DNA of 64,000 nt from Glandiceps talaboti (lineage: Eukaryota > Hemichordata > Enteropneusta > Spengelidae), in the NCBI RefSeq assembly GCF_964340395.1, contig NC_135554.1, positions 22,787,592 to 22,851,591 on the forward strand, given 5' to 3'. A model generated the notes under the pieces. It was not told the origin of the DNA, did not search any database, and saw only the letters and a program-made list of their open reading frames with translations. Position numbers and translations under genes: made by a program. Shown piece by piece: positions 50,001 to 56,869 of the stretch (within the stretch, counting starts at the first letter, position 1; each line of letters begins with the position of its first letter).

Positions 50001-53000
50001 TGGAAAACAAAGCAAAAGAAATTTAGATGCCATAGGTGTGTTGAGTGTGTTGGCTGAGTAAGACCAGTCAGCAATGATCAAAGTGTAACAGCTGCTGTCT
50101 ATATCCTGCATCTTACAGTGAATACACATCCCTAATAAAAACATTGGAAATGAACTCTGTAAAATGTCAAATATTAATATAAAATATTAATCATTTATGT
50201 TTTATTGATGTGTCACCTTAGTGACTGTATTAAAACACTTGTGGTGTCATGTGTTGTTAATGGTGGTGATATGTTTAGGTGTTCATTTTGCAATTGCTGA
50301 TACTAGTCAGAGTTTCATTTTGTTCTTTATAGGTTGTCTGTAATTCTAGTGAGTGGATTGTTGACTACAAGTATGATGACGAAGAAGAATTGTGGTGTGA
50401 AGTTTCATTCCAGGTCAGTGAAGCAGTACCATGATGCATGCATGGCCACCTTGATGTTTCATTTTGGATGAATCAAGCAATACTATCAAACACTCACAAA
50501 ATAGCCACCTTGACGTTTCATTTAGAAGGAATTATTAAAAGCAATACTATCAAACACTCAGAAAAGTGCCACATTTAGGGTGAATTAAGTAGTACTGTCA
50601 AACATGCATATAATAGAAACCTTGACAATTCACCCAGGATGATGAGTTAAGCAGTAATATTAAGCATACAGAAAATGGCCTCCTTGATGTTCTATTTATG
50701 AGGAGTTGATTATTAATACAAAACACACACAAAATGGCCAACTGCATAATCTATTTTTGGAGTCATACATAATGTGTCAGGTGTGGCTCTTTAGCACTTC
50801 TTTCAGTCATATGTAGCCAGATGTAGTTTTTATAGCATCATTTATCAATGTTTGTACTTCTTCCTACAAATCACGGTGGTTAACACTGTGTGTGACCATC
50901 TGGTGTCACATGCACTTTACCAGAAAAGATACACATTTTTTTGTAGTTCACATTGTGTTACATTTTGAAGAAATAGTTTAGTGACACCTCACTGATGATA
51001 GAAAAAAAAAGTAACAGCAAGAACACTGACCCCAATACATGTATTGTGTACCATAACTAGCCTTAGAATTCAGATAAAATGGTGTGAACTATTTTAATAT
51101 TTAGGTCTTGGATGTTAGAATACAGGATCAGTTGTTAAACAGTTGATTGAGACATTACCAATGTGAAATTTTTATCACATTGGAGGTTGAGCCAAGTGTC
51201 CCTCAGGTGCATCAATTTATTAGTCATCAATTTGAACAATCATGTTCTGAATCAGTAACTTGCATTTTGTATATTTGAAAATATTACAAAGTTGTAGTCT
51301 ATCTTATGTTGTGTTCACTTGTAAAATTTGGTCAAAACTCACCCAAATTCCGTCATTTTAAAAGTCACAAATTCAAACTAATGGAAGGGGGGAATTTTTA
51401 AACTTTTCTGACAACCTAGTTTACATTTCTTTTTAAATATTGTTTTTTTTATTTGCAAAAAGGGACATGATTACAAAGACCAAAAGCAGAAAAAATGCAC
51501 AAGCAGACAAGAACAGAGAGATACAGAACCTTTGCATATTTACAGAAGTGTTTTTATCACTGATTTTTTTTTTGGTGTTATGTCTTGATTTGCAGCTGGA
51601 CCTCTTTGGTAGTAACATGGATATGTGTTCAGTGGTTAGGGAAGAATCTAAGAAATGTGTTGTACATGAGATACCTGGGATTACCAGATGTTTTCTGACA
51701 GATAGTACCATACCAGGGGATGCAGGAAGCAAAGTTGTGCAGACAGAAGGTGTTAATATAATGGTAAGACAAATATGTATTGTATTGTATTGTATTGTAT
51801 TGTATGGACCAAATTATGACAGTTTTGAGACAGAAATATGAAACACATAGTACATAAAATCCATCTAGTATTATATTTATATCTATTTGTGTACTGAAAT
51901 GAGTCTACAGATCTCATTGACAGGTTTATAAATGTGTATTTTATTGGTTCTTGCAGTATAAGTCTACCTAAAAATAATGTCTATTCAGTTTCTTAGTCGA
52001 CAAAATGACTTCTGCACCACATGCTACACATGCATTACTAGATGCAGTACTGTAGTGGTTTCGCACCTCTTATCCTTCGAACCAGCTTTTCTGGCCTGCC
52101 TGAGGACTCCTGCCGATATTTTGATTTCCTCTCCTTAACTGATATGTTGCGACTGAGAAAATGAACTATTCTTAATTATTACATTTCCCTAGATGCATCC
52201 CCATTAGATTTCAGCCCAATCTGCTCAGTAGTTTTGACCTGTAGTTGTTGTTGAAAACATTTCCACACAGTTGACCCTAGCAACCATAACCGTCTTTTGT
52301 CTTAGTATAGCAATTCTGAATTCTAGTAGTAAGTTTAGTCAAGTTCATTGACCCCTAGATTTGGTGCCATCGATTCTATGTACTCTGATTGACAGATGCT
52401 TCTTTGAGGTTGGCCAACATCCAAGTCAGGATTGCGTACGTGCTAGTTCACAGGTCAATGACCTTTAGTTATGATTGACACCTCAAATTGTCACCATGAA
52501 GTGAAGTATTACAATATTGTCAACTTCTATTGTTAGTTGATAAAAATGAGTGACGCAAACAGTTGAAGTTAGTTGGCCATGATTTTTAGTTAGGCCTTTT
52601 TATATGCAAATTAGATATTTTCTTTACACATGAGAGAATTTCTGAGCTTCACTGGACAGATTTGGAGGTCTGTCTCAGGTGCAGTTCATCAAATGAATTT
52701 TAATCAAGAAACTTAGTCAATGATTGAACGTAATATTCAGTACTAGCTATGAACTAGATTTGCCATTGCTATGTACCCATTCCCTTCTCTTATGCGTATA
52801 GTGCAGCAACCCTTACTATGGTACCCATTCCCTTCTATTGGGTGTGTATAGTGCAGCAACCCTCACTATGGCACTATGGTACCCATTCCCTTCTTTTGGG
52901 CGTATAGTGCAGCAACCCTGAGTTATAAGCACCTTTGATTCAACACCATAAAGAATTGAGATATTTATTGGATATAGTCTTGTGTGTATTTCCTGGCAAT

Positions 53001-56000
53001 TGTTGGATCATTAACCCTATTGTATATCCTCAAATCCAAGCTAACCATTGAAACAAGCCCAAAGCTGCAGGAGAGACAACGTAAATGTTGTCCTTTTTAA
53101 TTTGGTTGGTGGTGAACAGAAGTTCTACGTCAGACAAACAGTCATCATCACCTGGTGGCAACTACTGAGAAGTTGTTGAAGACAACAAAGTCTCTCCTAC
53201 TAAACCCAAAGTTGCAAGTGTCTCTGCTAACGTAGCACACTCATATAAAAACAAAGAATTTAGAATACAGTGAGAAAAAAAAACACTACACATACACTCA
53301 CATGCGGCTAAGTTGTTACTTTACACAGAACACAAGAATATGCACTGAGTTCACAGTTTTCGTTGAAATTGTTAGTTTACTGCATATGTGTGTGTGTGTG
53401 TATGTGTGTGTGTGTGTGTGTCTGACTGTCTGTATAATATAATATGTGTAGAAGACTGACCAGCCAGGCCCATGGCCTTATCAACAATTTGTTTACAATT
53501 AAACACAATTAGATTCTACTATATAGGTAGAGAATTTTAACTCACCTTTAAGTACTGAAGTAGGTAGTTTCAGCACAGTTTGAGACTGCCAAATTCAGTA
53601 GCTAGGTAGAATCCTGTTGTAAATTATGTTATGTGTGAAAAACTCTTAACACATGATTATGTTTTGTATTTTACCATTTGACCAGGAAGAGATTGTCACG
53701 TTTATTTTATATATTCTCTTGATTTTAGGAAATGTTCAAATACCACAAAATACTAAATCTACAGAGATTGTATAGTAATGATATACATGCTATGGCAAAT
53801 ACATACGGAATTGAAGCTGCCAGACGGGTGGTCATTCAGGTAAGAACATGTCATGAAATGTGATTGCTATAATATAATATCTATTTTGACACAATAGGCC
53901 ACTGGATACAATACAAAGGAATAAATAAAATGGAAGGACACTATAAGATTACACATATATGTGTGAACGAAAACAAGTTTTTAACATATACATGTACAAC
54001 CTTATGAATCTGTATTGCATGTTACATCACTGTTATATCGTTACATTGAAATTTTCCTTGTTAGCTTACCTACAGCTGAGATATGTCTTATTTTAGATTT
54101 TTTATTATTATTTTTTTCATGTGTGAGTGTCTAGTTCAGGTTTTCCATTGTTTTCCAAATGGTCTGTGTTGTTTATTTCTTCCTATCAGATGTACAGCCA
54201 TTACAGATTGGAAGAATAGTTTTATATTGTCTTTTTAAGTTGATATCAGTTTCTGCATCCACTATTTCATTACAGTCTTCACAATTTTTGCGATTTTACC
54301 AAAACGTTAAAAAAAAAAGAAACCCAGGTCGGCAGTAAAAAACTAGGTGCGGTCGGGTAACTGGAACCAAACAATTATTTTTTTTAGGCCTTATCATCAC
54401 TGCCAATTAATGTTCCATTTGGGAGTAGAGGTTTGTGGAGCTAGTACGTAGTTTAACAAGGTGTCATGGAAGCTGGTTTTTATGATATACAGGATGGGGG
54501 AGGGACCACAAGGAATGAGAATCAGAAAGGAGACTCACACAACAGGACACAGAACTGGTTTTATTACCAAAGTAAAATAAAAAGTACAACACTTAATATT
54601 TTTTTTATTTCGTGAATTTTATTGGGTGCACTAAAGTTGATATATAAGTTCTGTCCAAGTTTTATATATTAGATTTTTAAATGAAAATGTAACACTTTGT
54701 ACAGTAAAATTGCTTGTACTAAAACTATTACTTTAAAGGCCAGGGTTTCAATCCCAGGTTTTCACATTAGTGTTATCTTATCTGTGAAGTATTATATAGG
54801 TTTAATCTTTTGTCCTTGATCCTGGCCCTACTATTAATCTGTCAGACAACTGTTTTTAACACCTAAATTTTAATCATTTTTTGAAGTGGGCTTTTAATCT
54901 AAGAAACTAGCATATAAAATTTAAAACTATTGATGGCTTGTGACAAATAAAATACTTAGAGTTTGGTCTATCCTGATACAAAGTCCGTGTCAACATAATT
55001 TTACTATAAACATGTCACCACTTTAGGAACATTTGGGAAGAGCACTTTACCTACAAACCTAAGTACTTGCATTGCAGTAAAGACATTTTCAGGAGAATTG
55101 TTCGCTTGAATCAGTCATAAGAAGTTAATTTTGGTGTATGATAAAAGTTTATATGGGACAATCTGTCTTTGTTATGTGTGTGGATTGAGTCTGTGTTGTT
55201 GTTGTTGTTGTCTGTCATCTGTCTGTCATCTGTCTGTCATCTATGTCTTTCATCTGTCCATGAATTGCAAACCTGCCGTGTCACAAATAGAACAGTTTGA
55301 CAAGGTGACATGTCAGGGTTCTCCCCATCCTCAAATGATAAGTTACTAACACTAATTACATTATATGTCTTTGTATGAAACTTGTCTCATTCCTGCTTAT
55401 CACAAAAAAGCAAACGCACTCTTGTTTTTTCACAGGTTGTAACTCAAAGTAATCAAGTCACAACTTAAACATTTATGTGAACCTACTAACTACATTTGTA
55501 CACTTGACCTGGTAATTGTGATATATACAAATTAAATTACTTGTGTTCCATTTATTCAGTATAAGTACTGTTATGCTGCTCTATTGCAGGAGATCAAAGG
55601 GGTTTTCAAAGCATACGGAATCTATGTTAACAGTCGTCATTTGACGTTGGTGGCCGATTACATGACCTTTGATGGTAGTTACAGACCATTCAATAGAGTC
55701 AGCTTAGAATCCAACTCATCACCTCTACAAAAGATGACATTTGAACAATCTATGACATATTTGAAACAAGCTACAATTGACGGTGAGTCACTTCACTAGC
55801 CAAGTTGAACAAAATATATGGACTATACTCTGGTTGTGCTATGTCATGACAATGCGTGTCTACGTCACTAGTTCTCCTATGTTTGAAGCACAAGTCAAAA
55901 CACTACCACAGTGCATTATATAAGCGGAAGGACTCCTGGATCTTTCAGGCTATAATTTCACCAGGTTAGGCAGAAATTAAGTCAGTATTTAAAAAGTACA

Positions 56001-56386
56001 AGAGACATCATATTATGGTTTCATACTCATTAAAATGAAAATACACAAGAAGTAACCTTAATGGTAATTTTATTAGTTTAGGTTTTAAGATTTTAGTTTA
56101 TCAAAAATATTTTCCAACATAACATACAAGTGAAGGTTTATCCATTTTTGCAATGAATATTTCAACTTTTATAACAACCACCATAAAATGAGAATGATAT
56201 CTACTTTCACTCATTAATTCTAGACATCTTTTCTGGATGATAATACCTGACATAAATTCCCTTTTTTTTAACGTTATTCTTACAGGTGCTTATGATCAGT
56301 TGAAGTCTCCCTCAGCAAGACTTGTCGTAGGCCGTGTTGTTTCTGGAGGAACAGGTGCCTTTGATTTAGTACAACCTTTGGTCTAG
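14333..56386 (+). CDS. POLR1A: POLR1A, RNA polymerase I largest subunit (34 coding exons)
   Basis: Exons: 14333-14489, 14980-15107, 16390-16615, 17632-17872, 18901-19055, 19503-19621, 20739-20900, 21263-21403, 21689-21909, 22978-23107, 23346-23429, 23754-23892, 24622-24736, 25423-25615, 25965-26135, 26843-26962, 27906-28202, 28426-28626, 29231-29329, 29786-29980, 30597-30796, 32187-32445, 33992-34086, 44539-44668, 44991-45040, 46343-46400, 46982-47091, 48082-48320, 49253-49440, 50333-50413, 51596-51763, 53729-53839, 55590-55782, 56286-56386. They total 5277 nt, 1758 aa plus stop, with every phase matching; human RPA1 is about 1720 aa. The nucleolar enzyme transcribes rRNA precursor. Zinc-site residues, the [12 protein letters not shown] active-site loop, bridge helix, trigger loop and acidic insertion are all present. 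The end [14 protein letters not shown] is typical of the family. Introns range from about 240 bp to 10.45 kb. Splice sites are GT/AG throughout. Confidence 0.95.
15775..16370. repeat. Degenerate minisatellite in POLR1A intron 2
   Basis: Several diverged units share CCCACCAATAT or CCATCAAAATTATG, then a GGTATGG phrase and TTTCCCAA. They resemble the array at 9590-9880. The array ends close to the acceptor of exon 3 at 16390 and leaves the exon intact. Confidence 0.65.
16761..17166 (+). repeat. 71-bp minisatellite, six copies
   Basis: Units start at 16761, 16832, 16903, 16974, 17045 and 17116, an exact 71-bp spacing throughout. Each begins GTGACTGAAACTGTACCGC (once GTAACTG) and contains ATTAGATATTCAATG, and all but the last end in ACATGTGGCGAT. 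Variation between copies is a few bases, so the array is young. It lies wholly in a POLR1A intron. Confidence 0.93.
17930..18260 (+). repeat. Three tandem copies of a dispersed repeat (fourth at 885-935)
   Basis: Units at about 17955, 18085 and 18210 share CAAAAGATTGTATTATTTGG, CACT(A/G)GGAGTGCTGTTT and, between copies, GTCATCAAAATATAT and AGCACC. A single related copy sits in the OMA1 intron at 885-935. The unit is roughly 125 bp. Confidence 0.75.
18490..18760 (+). repeat. Imperfect tandem duplication of about 110 bp
   Basis: Two adjacent copies contain TTAGCAAATGAAAC, GTATACTTTT, then ACAATTGTGGTAC and TTTGGTGTTATGGGTTATAT. A further half-unit with GTATACGCTTTC lies at the left edge in reverse-like context. 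The acceptor of POLR1A exon 5 lies 140 bp further on. Confidence 0.7.
19690..20098. repeat. TCTG tetranucleotide and TG microsatellites
   Basis: Long (TCTG)n runs cover about 19723-19768, 19814-19858 and 20010-20096, joined by TG runs and a duplicated CTGACTGACTGTCTCTGTC spacer. They sit in the intron after POLR1A exon 6. The open frames across them are repeat artefacts. Confidence 0.95.
20201..20670. mobile_element. 470-bp MITE with TTA duplication, PIF/Harbinger-like
   Basis: The ends GGGATGACCTCACAATGTCG and, inward from the right, GAGATGATCGCACAATGTCA are inverted repeats that continue through ACAAGCTCAA for about 38 bp. TTA lies at 20198-20200 and again at 20671-20673. A 3-bp TTA duplication with G-rich ends is the PIF/Harbinger signature. 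A partial relative starts at 44754, also directly after TTA. There is no transposase frame. Confidence 0.82.
22257..22415 (+). repeat. Two tandem tRNA-like units (78-bp period)
   Basis: Units start at 22257 and 22335 with GTATCTACCAGTTGGCACAT. Each has an A-box TAGCTCAGCTGGTTAGAGCA (first copy CAGCTC) and a B-box-like GGTTCAGTTC / GGTTCAATTCC. The spacing fits a tRNA body, but no acceptor stem pairs, so I treat these as tRNA-derived repeats and not functional genes. Confidence 0.7.
23754..23892 (+). CDS. POLR1A: POLR1A exon 12: catalytic magnesium loop
   Basis: The exon codes residues 589 to about 634. It contains [12 protein letters not shown], the invariant loop of multisubunit RNA polymerases, with D611, D613 and D615 holding the catalytic metal ion A. 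Nothing is missing from the motif. The preceding exon (23346-23429) supplies [15 protein letters not shown], the conserved double-psi barrel segment just before it. Confidence 0.96.
23990..24370 (+). repeat. Dispersed repeat, second copy (partner at 3581-3850)
   Basis: The copy carries CTTTGGGTTCTGGAGAG, GTCAGCAGACATGCAT and GTGGCAAGGATTCC in the same order as its partner. A shorter piece with the first phrase lies at 23455-23610. The following intron segment, 24737-25422, shows no repeat or exon that I can name. Confidence 0.55.
26150..26352 (+). pseudogene. Two decayed tandem copies of the 3' half of POLR1A exon 15
   Basis: Exon 25965-26135 ends in TATGAG followed by GTAAGT. Immediately downstream, 26150-26248 repeats its last 96 or so bases (GAGGTTGCTGTGAGACATGG onwards) with the donor GAG/GTAAGT, and 26281-26352 repeats it again, shorter, also with GAG/GTAAGT. 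Both copies have base changes and indels that break the frame. Neither has an acceptor, so they are probably not used as exons. Confidence 0.88.
27708..27842. mobile_element. Foldback MITE, copy 2 (partner 11434-11570)
   Basis: The left arm CCAATATATTTCTTCATTCA and the right arm GGCTGAACAAAGGAATATTT are inverted. The centre has CCTAAGGG, GAGTAGTGACAA and CCCCTTAGG in palindromic order. It lies in the intron before the exon at 27906 and stops short of its pyrimidine tract. Confidence 0.72.
28426..29329 (+). CDS. POLR1A: POLR1A exons 18-19: bridge helix
   Basis: Exon 28426-28626 ends in the FFHCMAGRE segment and exon 29231-29329 continues with [19 protein letters not shown]. Together they form the bridge helix (about residues 985-1020) that spans the cleft and takes part in translocation. 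The junction cuts the helix at GRE/GLVD, phase 0. The intervening intron contains the TAATC pentamer repeat. Confidence 0.93.
28843..28881 (+). repeat. TAATC pentanucleotide repeat with a SINE-like tail
   Basis: About eight units of CTAAT/TAATC are followed by TTATATAGTGCATTATAT and CTCTTTACAAAGCACTGTA. The latter resembles the tail shared by many invertebrate SINEs and LINEs, also seen at 46500. Confidence 0.85.
29357..29555 (+). repeat. About 37-bp minisatellite, five to six copies
   Basis: The repeated unit reads GACCTGTTGTGTGTCTACCC followed by ATACA(A/G)T(G/T)CCATGTATA. It begins 28 bp after a POLR1A donor, in the intron between the bridge-helix exon and the YGEDCLD exon. Confidence 0.85.
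29786..29980 (+). CDS. POLR1A: POLR1A exon 20 with a YGEDCLD variant
   Basis: This segment follows the bridge helix and starts [16 protein letters not shown]. The usual polymerase motif is YGEDGxD, and vertebrate RPA1 has YGEDGLD. Here the sequence reads YGEDCLD because the codon is TGT where GGT would be expected. The rest of the exon is normal and ends in a lysine-rich helix. Confidence 0.9.
30049..30427. mobile_element. 379-bp MITE with TAA duplication, Harbinger-like
   Basis: The ends are GGCCTAAAAAATATTGT and, inward from the right, GGACTAACAAAAAAAATTGTG. TAA stands at 30046-30048 and 30428-30430. Close relatives are at 10574-10954 (same orientation) and 54095-54390 (inverted and truncated). 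Its own transposase is not present. Confidence 0.8.
31079..31615 (+). CDS. Unrecognised 178-codon intronic ORF
   Basis: A single uninterrupted frame begins at ATG 31079 and has balanced composition. It contains [20 protein letters not shown] and later [17 protein letters not shown] do not recognise the family. It lies between POLR1A exons 30597-30796 and 32187-32445, which match each other in phase, so it is not part of that protein. The last 40 codons run into repeat sequence (31497-31620), so a real product would probably end earlier or be fused to the repeat. It could be a captured fragment of a transposon gene or of a host gene. Confidence refers to the frame being more than chance. Confidence 0.35.
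   Translation: MELCFSGVLIFGCGPTNQLAPYYAYIAAQKCLPTGDSILIKMYDIMIKSLMKAGPLAPGLLPPQLNRKVLLETLSLVLLDSVLDSYISVDGEFKETFHQISYVENRLLYCHEWRHISKTKAVVLVQEIDSVQLRQLKLKEVGGSTSKCWQSVSTSHYNLLMIFIKIDVSATQQLPPSG
31497..31620 (-). mobile_element. Possible Penelope-like terminal fragment with a degenerate hammerhead-like fold
   Basis: On the minus strand the block reads CCTGAAGGC, a stem GGCAAC / GTTGCC with a 6-nt loop, then GAAACGTCGATTTTAATAAA. CTGA, stem and GAAACGTC in this order recall hammerhead motifs in Penelope-like element ends. The core is not perfect: the bases between CTGA and the stem do not fit CUGANGA. No reverse transcriptase or GIY-YIG domain is seen nearby. Confidence 0.35.
32187..34086 (+). 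CDS. POLR1A: POLR1A exons 22-23: funnel end and trigger loop
   Basis: Exon 32187-32445 ends in [13 protein letters not shown]. Exon 33992-34086 continues [20 protein letters not shown], the trigger loop that closes over the incoming nucleotide, with the catalytically important histidine at residue 1266. The next exon (44539-44668) begins at the end of the loop, so a 10.45-kb intron interrupts the trigger-loop module just after GIPRLR. Confidence 0.94.
32462..32835. repeat. Inverted pair of a ~90-bp repeat (third copy 47745-47835)
   Basis: The left arm at 32462-32560 (CAGCTTTTCTG, GCAGAAACCAATAAGAAACT, CTACACTTCAA) is matched in reverse by 32755-32840. A third, diverged copy at 47745-47835 has CACAAACCAATAAGAAACTG and CTACTCTTTAAGATA. 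The left arm starts within 20 bp of the POLR1A donor at 32445. Arms this close could fold in the pre-mRNA. Confidence 0.7.
33225..33640 (+). repeat. About 88-bp satellite, four to five copies
   Basis: Units starting at 33301, 33390, 33477 and 33566 begin with CACTCAAACTGATTGGTCAC or close variants and contain GGAGTGATAAC, CAGACTACTAGTATA and TTCAAATGAAGTCATTATG. Spacing is 89, 87 and 89. A more diverged copy precedes them. Confidence 0.88.
34330..34620 (-). repeat. Satellite block plus inverted arm, left side of the 10-kb intron
   Basis: 34330-34448 has three diverged units of the 43-bp satellite found at 43838-44330. From TAGTGC at 34449 the sequence runs as the reverse complement of the arm at 40440-40570 and 43759-43815 (GTGTGAAATTCATGTTAAT against ATTAACATGCATTTCACAC). 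The satellite and arm therefore face the right-hand copies in opposite order. Confidence 0.7.
34860..35910. other. Intron stretch with a G/C-run repeat, no gene
   Basis: At 34875-35005 three lines of A-rich sequence carry GGGGGGAGG and repeated GACCCTCCCC. This looks like part of a dispersed repeat. The remainder, to about 35910, has no exon, RNA or repeat that I can support. Confidence 0.4.
35912..37315 (+). repeat. Dispersed element with six ~114-bp internal units
   Basis: It begins AGCACAACTGAACTTGTTCA and ends CAGTTGTGCTAC, a short inverted terminal match. After a TCTG/TG run come three diverged phrases AAAACCGCTGAACCGATT, AAACTACTGGGCAGATTGG and AACTACTGAGCAGATTGGGC. Then six units at about 36571, 36684, 36799, 36912, 37027 and 37141 carry GACCACGCCCATAGCAACAG. 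Relatives lie at 39060-39830 and 57640-58160. I see no protein. Confidence 0.75.
37320..39060. other. Intron stretch without a clear feature
   Basis: Apart from short AT-rich phrases, only one palindromic patch stands out at about 38095-38200, where GTATGAGACGAAGTGACACC is answered by GTGTCACTTTGTCTCATAC. This is a small inverted repeat around a CCCCGGTGACTTCTCCCC centre. No exon or recognised transposon is visible. Confidence 0.45.
39060..39830 (-). repeat. Second and inverted copies of the 35912-37315 element
   Basis: 39060-39175 repeats the right end of the element, ending ACTACAGTTGTGCTACAATG. From 39480 the 114-bp units run in reverse orientation: GTTGTTGTGGACACGGTC, GTTGCTATTGGCATGGTC and GTTGCTATGGGTGTGGTC at about 39531, 39645 and 39761. 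The inverted units can pair with 36571-37170. Confidence 0.75.
40028..41073 (+). repeat. 545-bp tandem duplication, second copy split by a transposon
   Basis: The sequence from AAATTTCAGCGATAAACAAT at 40028 is repeated from 40573 at about 95 percent identity by eye. The second copy breaks off at 41073 inside AATGAACGTAACCA and resumes at 43747 with TGAACGTAACCATATATG, continuing to the end of the unit at about 43815. Each copy contains one 114-bp-type unit in reverse (GTTGCTATGGACATGGTC). Confidence 0.9.
41074..43746. mobile_element. 2673-bp DNA transposon with 12-bp target duplication
   Basis: Direct repeats TGAACGTAACCA lie at 41062-41073 and 43747-43758. Inside them the ends are inverted: GGGGGGGCACGATACC then CACGTGATA at the left, and inward from the right a run of ten G, ACGATGCC and CACGTGATA. 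The uninterrupted site survives at 40502-40521 in the first copy of the 545-bp duplication. The interior has no long transposase frame, so this is non-autonomous. It contains an inverted pair of a second repeat (about 41559-41600 and 42728-42776). Mutator-like elements make 9-12 bp duplications; the class is otherwise unknown. Confidence 0.88.
43838..44400 (+). repeat. 43-bp satellite, about eleven copies
   Basis: The unit CTACATTTTATCGTCTGGCT followed by CAACAAGAATTGTACCAAGAGTG repeats every 43 bp from about 43852 to 44300. Copies are nearly identical in the centre and diverged at the edges. Because 43 is not a multiple of three, all three forward frames stay open (up to 187 codons). Those frames are artefacts. 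Confidence 0.95.
44754..44935 (+). mobile_element. Partial copy of the Harbinger-like MITE at 20201
   Basis: It starts directly after TTA (44751-44753) with GGGATGCTTGCACAATGTCA and CAAGCTCAATAAAC. It then matches the reversed right half of 20201-20670 through CACTTCTAACCAAAGTTTG and TTTACAACTGAGATGTTGAT. The other terminus is missing. It ends about 55 bp before the exon at 44991. Confidence 0.7.
45062..46150 (+). repeat. Long dispersed repeat with TGACCT-type words
   Basis: It opens GTCCCTTGAAGGGGACTATT, then CTGTCC-rich sequence, and continues as three diverged units each with a line of TGACCTTGACCTTCA-like sequence, GTCAATTATC and TTTGTTGCCAATTTCTTT. Related sequence occurs at 56870-57300 and 58190-58980. 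The opening phrase with a G run also appears at 56878 and, as a C run, at 63926. Confidence 0.7.
46475..46690 (-). mobile_element. SINE 3' portion, antisense
   Basis: Read on the minus strand it contains the body of the element at 1521 (TGAATGCTTTAATCCTGTGC, CTCCCCAGGGAGTTGAAGAAG, GCCACTATAGATC). It continues into GCTTTGAGCACAAAGTGGGA and TATAAAAATCAACATTATTA, a tail that resembles one shared by many invertebrate SINEs. The head with the pol III boxes is absent. Confidence 0.75.
47362..47600 (+). repeat. 27-bp minisatellite, about nine copies
   Basis: Unit CCTAGGCGAGTCATTTGAAT followed by TTTACTC. The palindrome CCTAGG occurs in most copies. The unit is nine codons long, so an antisense frame reads as repeats of MTRLGSKIQ; this has no support as a gene. 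Confidence 0.9.
48082..49440 (+). CDS. POLR1A: POLR1A exons 28-29: acidic expander / DNA-mimicking insertion
   Basis: Residues about 1399-1541 are dominated by Glu and Asp, for example [20 protein letters not shown] and [12 protein letters not shown], and end in a Lys-rich patch. Largest subunits of Pol I carry such an acidic loop in the jaw; in yeast it occupies the DNA cleft in inactive dimers. The role here is inferred by position and composition. The acceptor of the second exon (TTATCAAAG at 49252) has a weak pyrimidine tract but keeps phase with both neighbours. Confidence 0.85.
48868..48895 (+). repeat. 16-bp triple repeat GGCCGTTATGGTCACG
   Basis: Two full units and one partial unit of GGCCGTTATGGTCACG stand between 48852 and 48895, in a POLR1A intron. 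No other structure was found in 48321-49252. Confidence 0.8.
50396..50765 (+). repeat. Decayed tandem units that include the 3' end of POLR1A exon 30
   Basis: The exon ends GTTTCATTCCAG at 50413 and the intron runs GTCAGTGAAGCAGTAC. Similar units follow at about 50456 and 50515 (GTTTCATTTTGGATGAATCA, GCAATACTATCAAACACTCA, GCCACCTTGA), then at least three more diverged ones to 50765. The unit is about 55-60 bp. The later copies have lost the donor GT. From 50766 to 51595 nothing else is seen. Confidence 0.7.
51774..51804 (+). repeat. TATTG pentanucleotide repeat
   Basis: Six to seven TATTG/TGTAT units begin 11 bp after the POLR1A donor at 51763, so length change here could alter the sequence just beyond the 5' splice site. 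Confidence 0.9.
52768..52925 (+). repeat. About 50-bp minisatellite, three copies
   Basis: Each unit has TACCCATTCCCTTCT, GCGTATAGTGCAGCAACCCT and CTATGG. The surrounding intron (51764-53728) includes (TG)n at about 53388-53420 and nothing else that I can name. Confidence 0.85.
54095..54390 (-). mobile_element. Truncated inverted copy of the 30049-30427 MITE
   Basis: Its right end reads GGAACCAAACAATTATTTTT then TAGGCC, followed by TTA at 54391-54393. The interior matches the other two copies in reverse, including GATGTACAGCCATTACAGAT. The other terminus has been lost. The intron from here to 55589 has only a repeat at 54735-54880 and short TTG and CTGT runs at 55193-55250. Confidence 0.75.
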
Positions 56387-56411
56387 TTCAACAAACAACA
56401 CCCATGTGCTG

Positions 56412-56690
56412 GTTGTAGGCTGTATTGTTTCTGGAGGAACAGGGGCCTTTGGTTTAGGACAGCCTTTTTACTTGTTGTAGGCCATTTTGTCGCTGGATGT
56501 ACAGGTGCCTCAACAAACAACACACTGTGAAATCACTGAATGCATTGTACTGGTTGTAGGCCATTTCGTCACTGGAGGTACAGGTGCTCATAGGTCTAAA
56601 TCAACAATGACACTGAAATCACTGAATGCATTGTACTGGCCATATTGTCTCTGGAGGTACAGGTGCCTTTGGTCTAGCTCAATAAACAAC
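56412..56690 (+). pseudogene. Four decayed tandem copies of the last POLR1A exon, in the 3' flank
   Basis: After the stop at 56384-56386, segments at about 56412-56472, 56473-56515, 56549-56600 and 56637-56680 repeat the coding part for [18 protein letters not shown] (GTTGTAGGC, TCTGGAGGAACAGGTGCCTT, GGTCTAG). The first copy is open and would read [20 protein letters not shown] before a stop. None is in frame with the real CDS. Copies 2-4 also share CACTGTGAAATCACTGAATG. Confidence 0.88.
56681..56686 (+). terminator. POLR1A: Candidate POLR1A polyadenylation signal AATAAA
   Basis: AATAAA lies about 300 bp after the stop codon, at the end of the decayed exon copies. Another AATAAA occurs at about 56815. 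Which is used cannot be told from sequence, and a T/GT-rich downstream element is not striking at either. Confidence 0.4.
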
Positions 56691-56869
56691 ACACTGTGAA
56701 ATCACTGAATTTGTAATTTTGACATCATAATGTGTCCGATGATTTATTGCTGTTTACATAATATCAAACTACAACTAGTACAAGTACTCCAAAAGTACAA
56801 AAGGATTATGAGAAATAAATGCAACAATGTACATACTGATGTGGAACATATATATATGTTTGTATTTAT

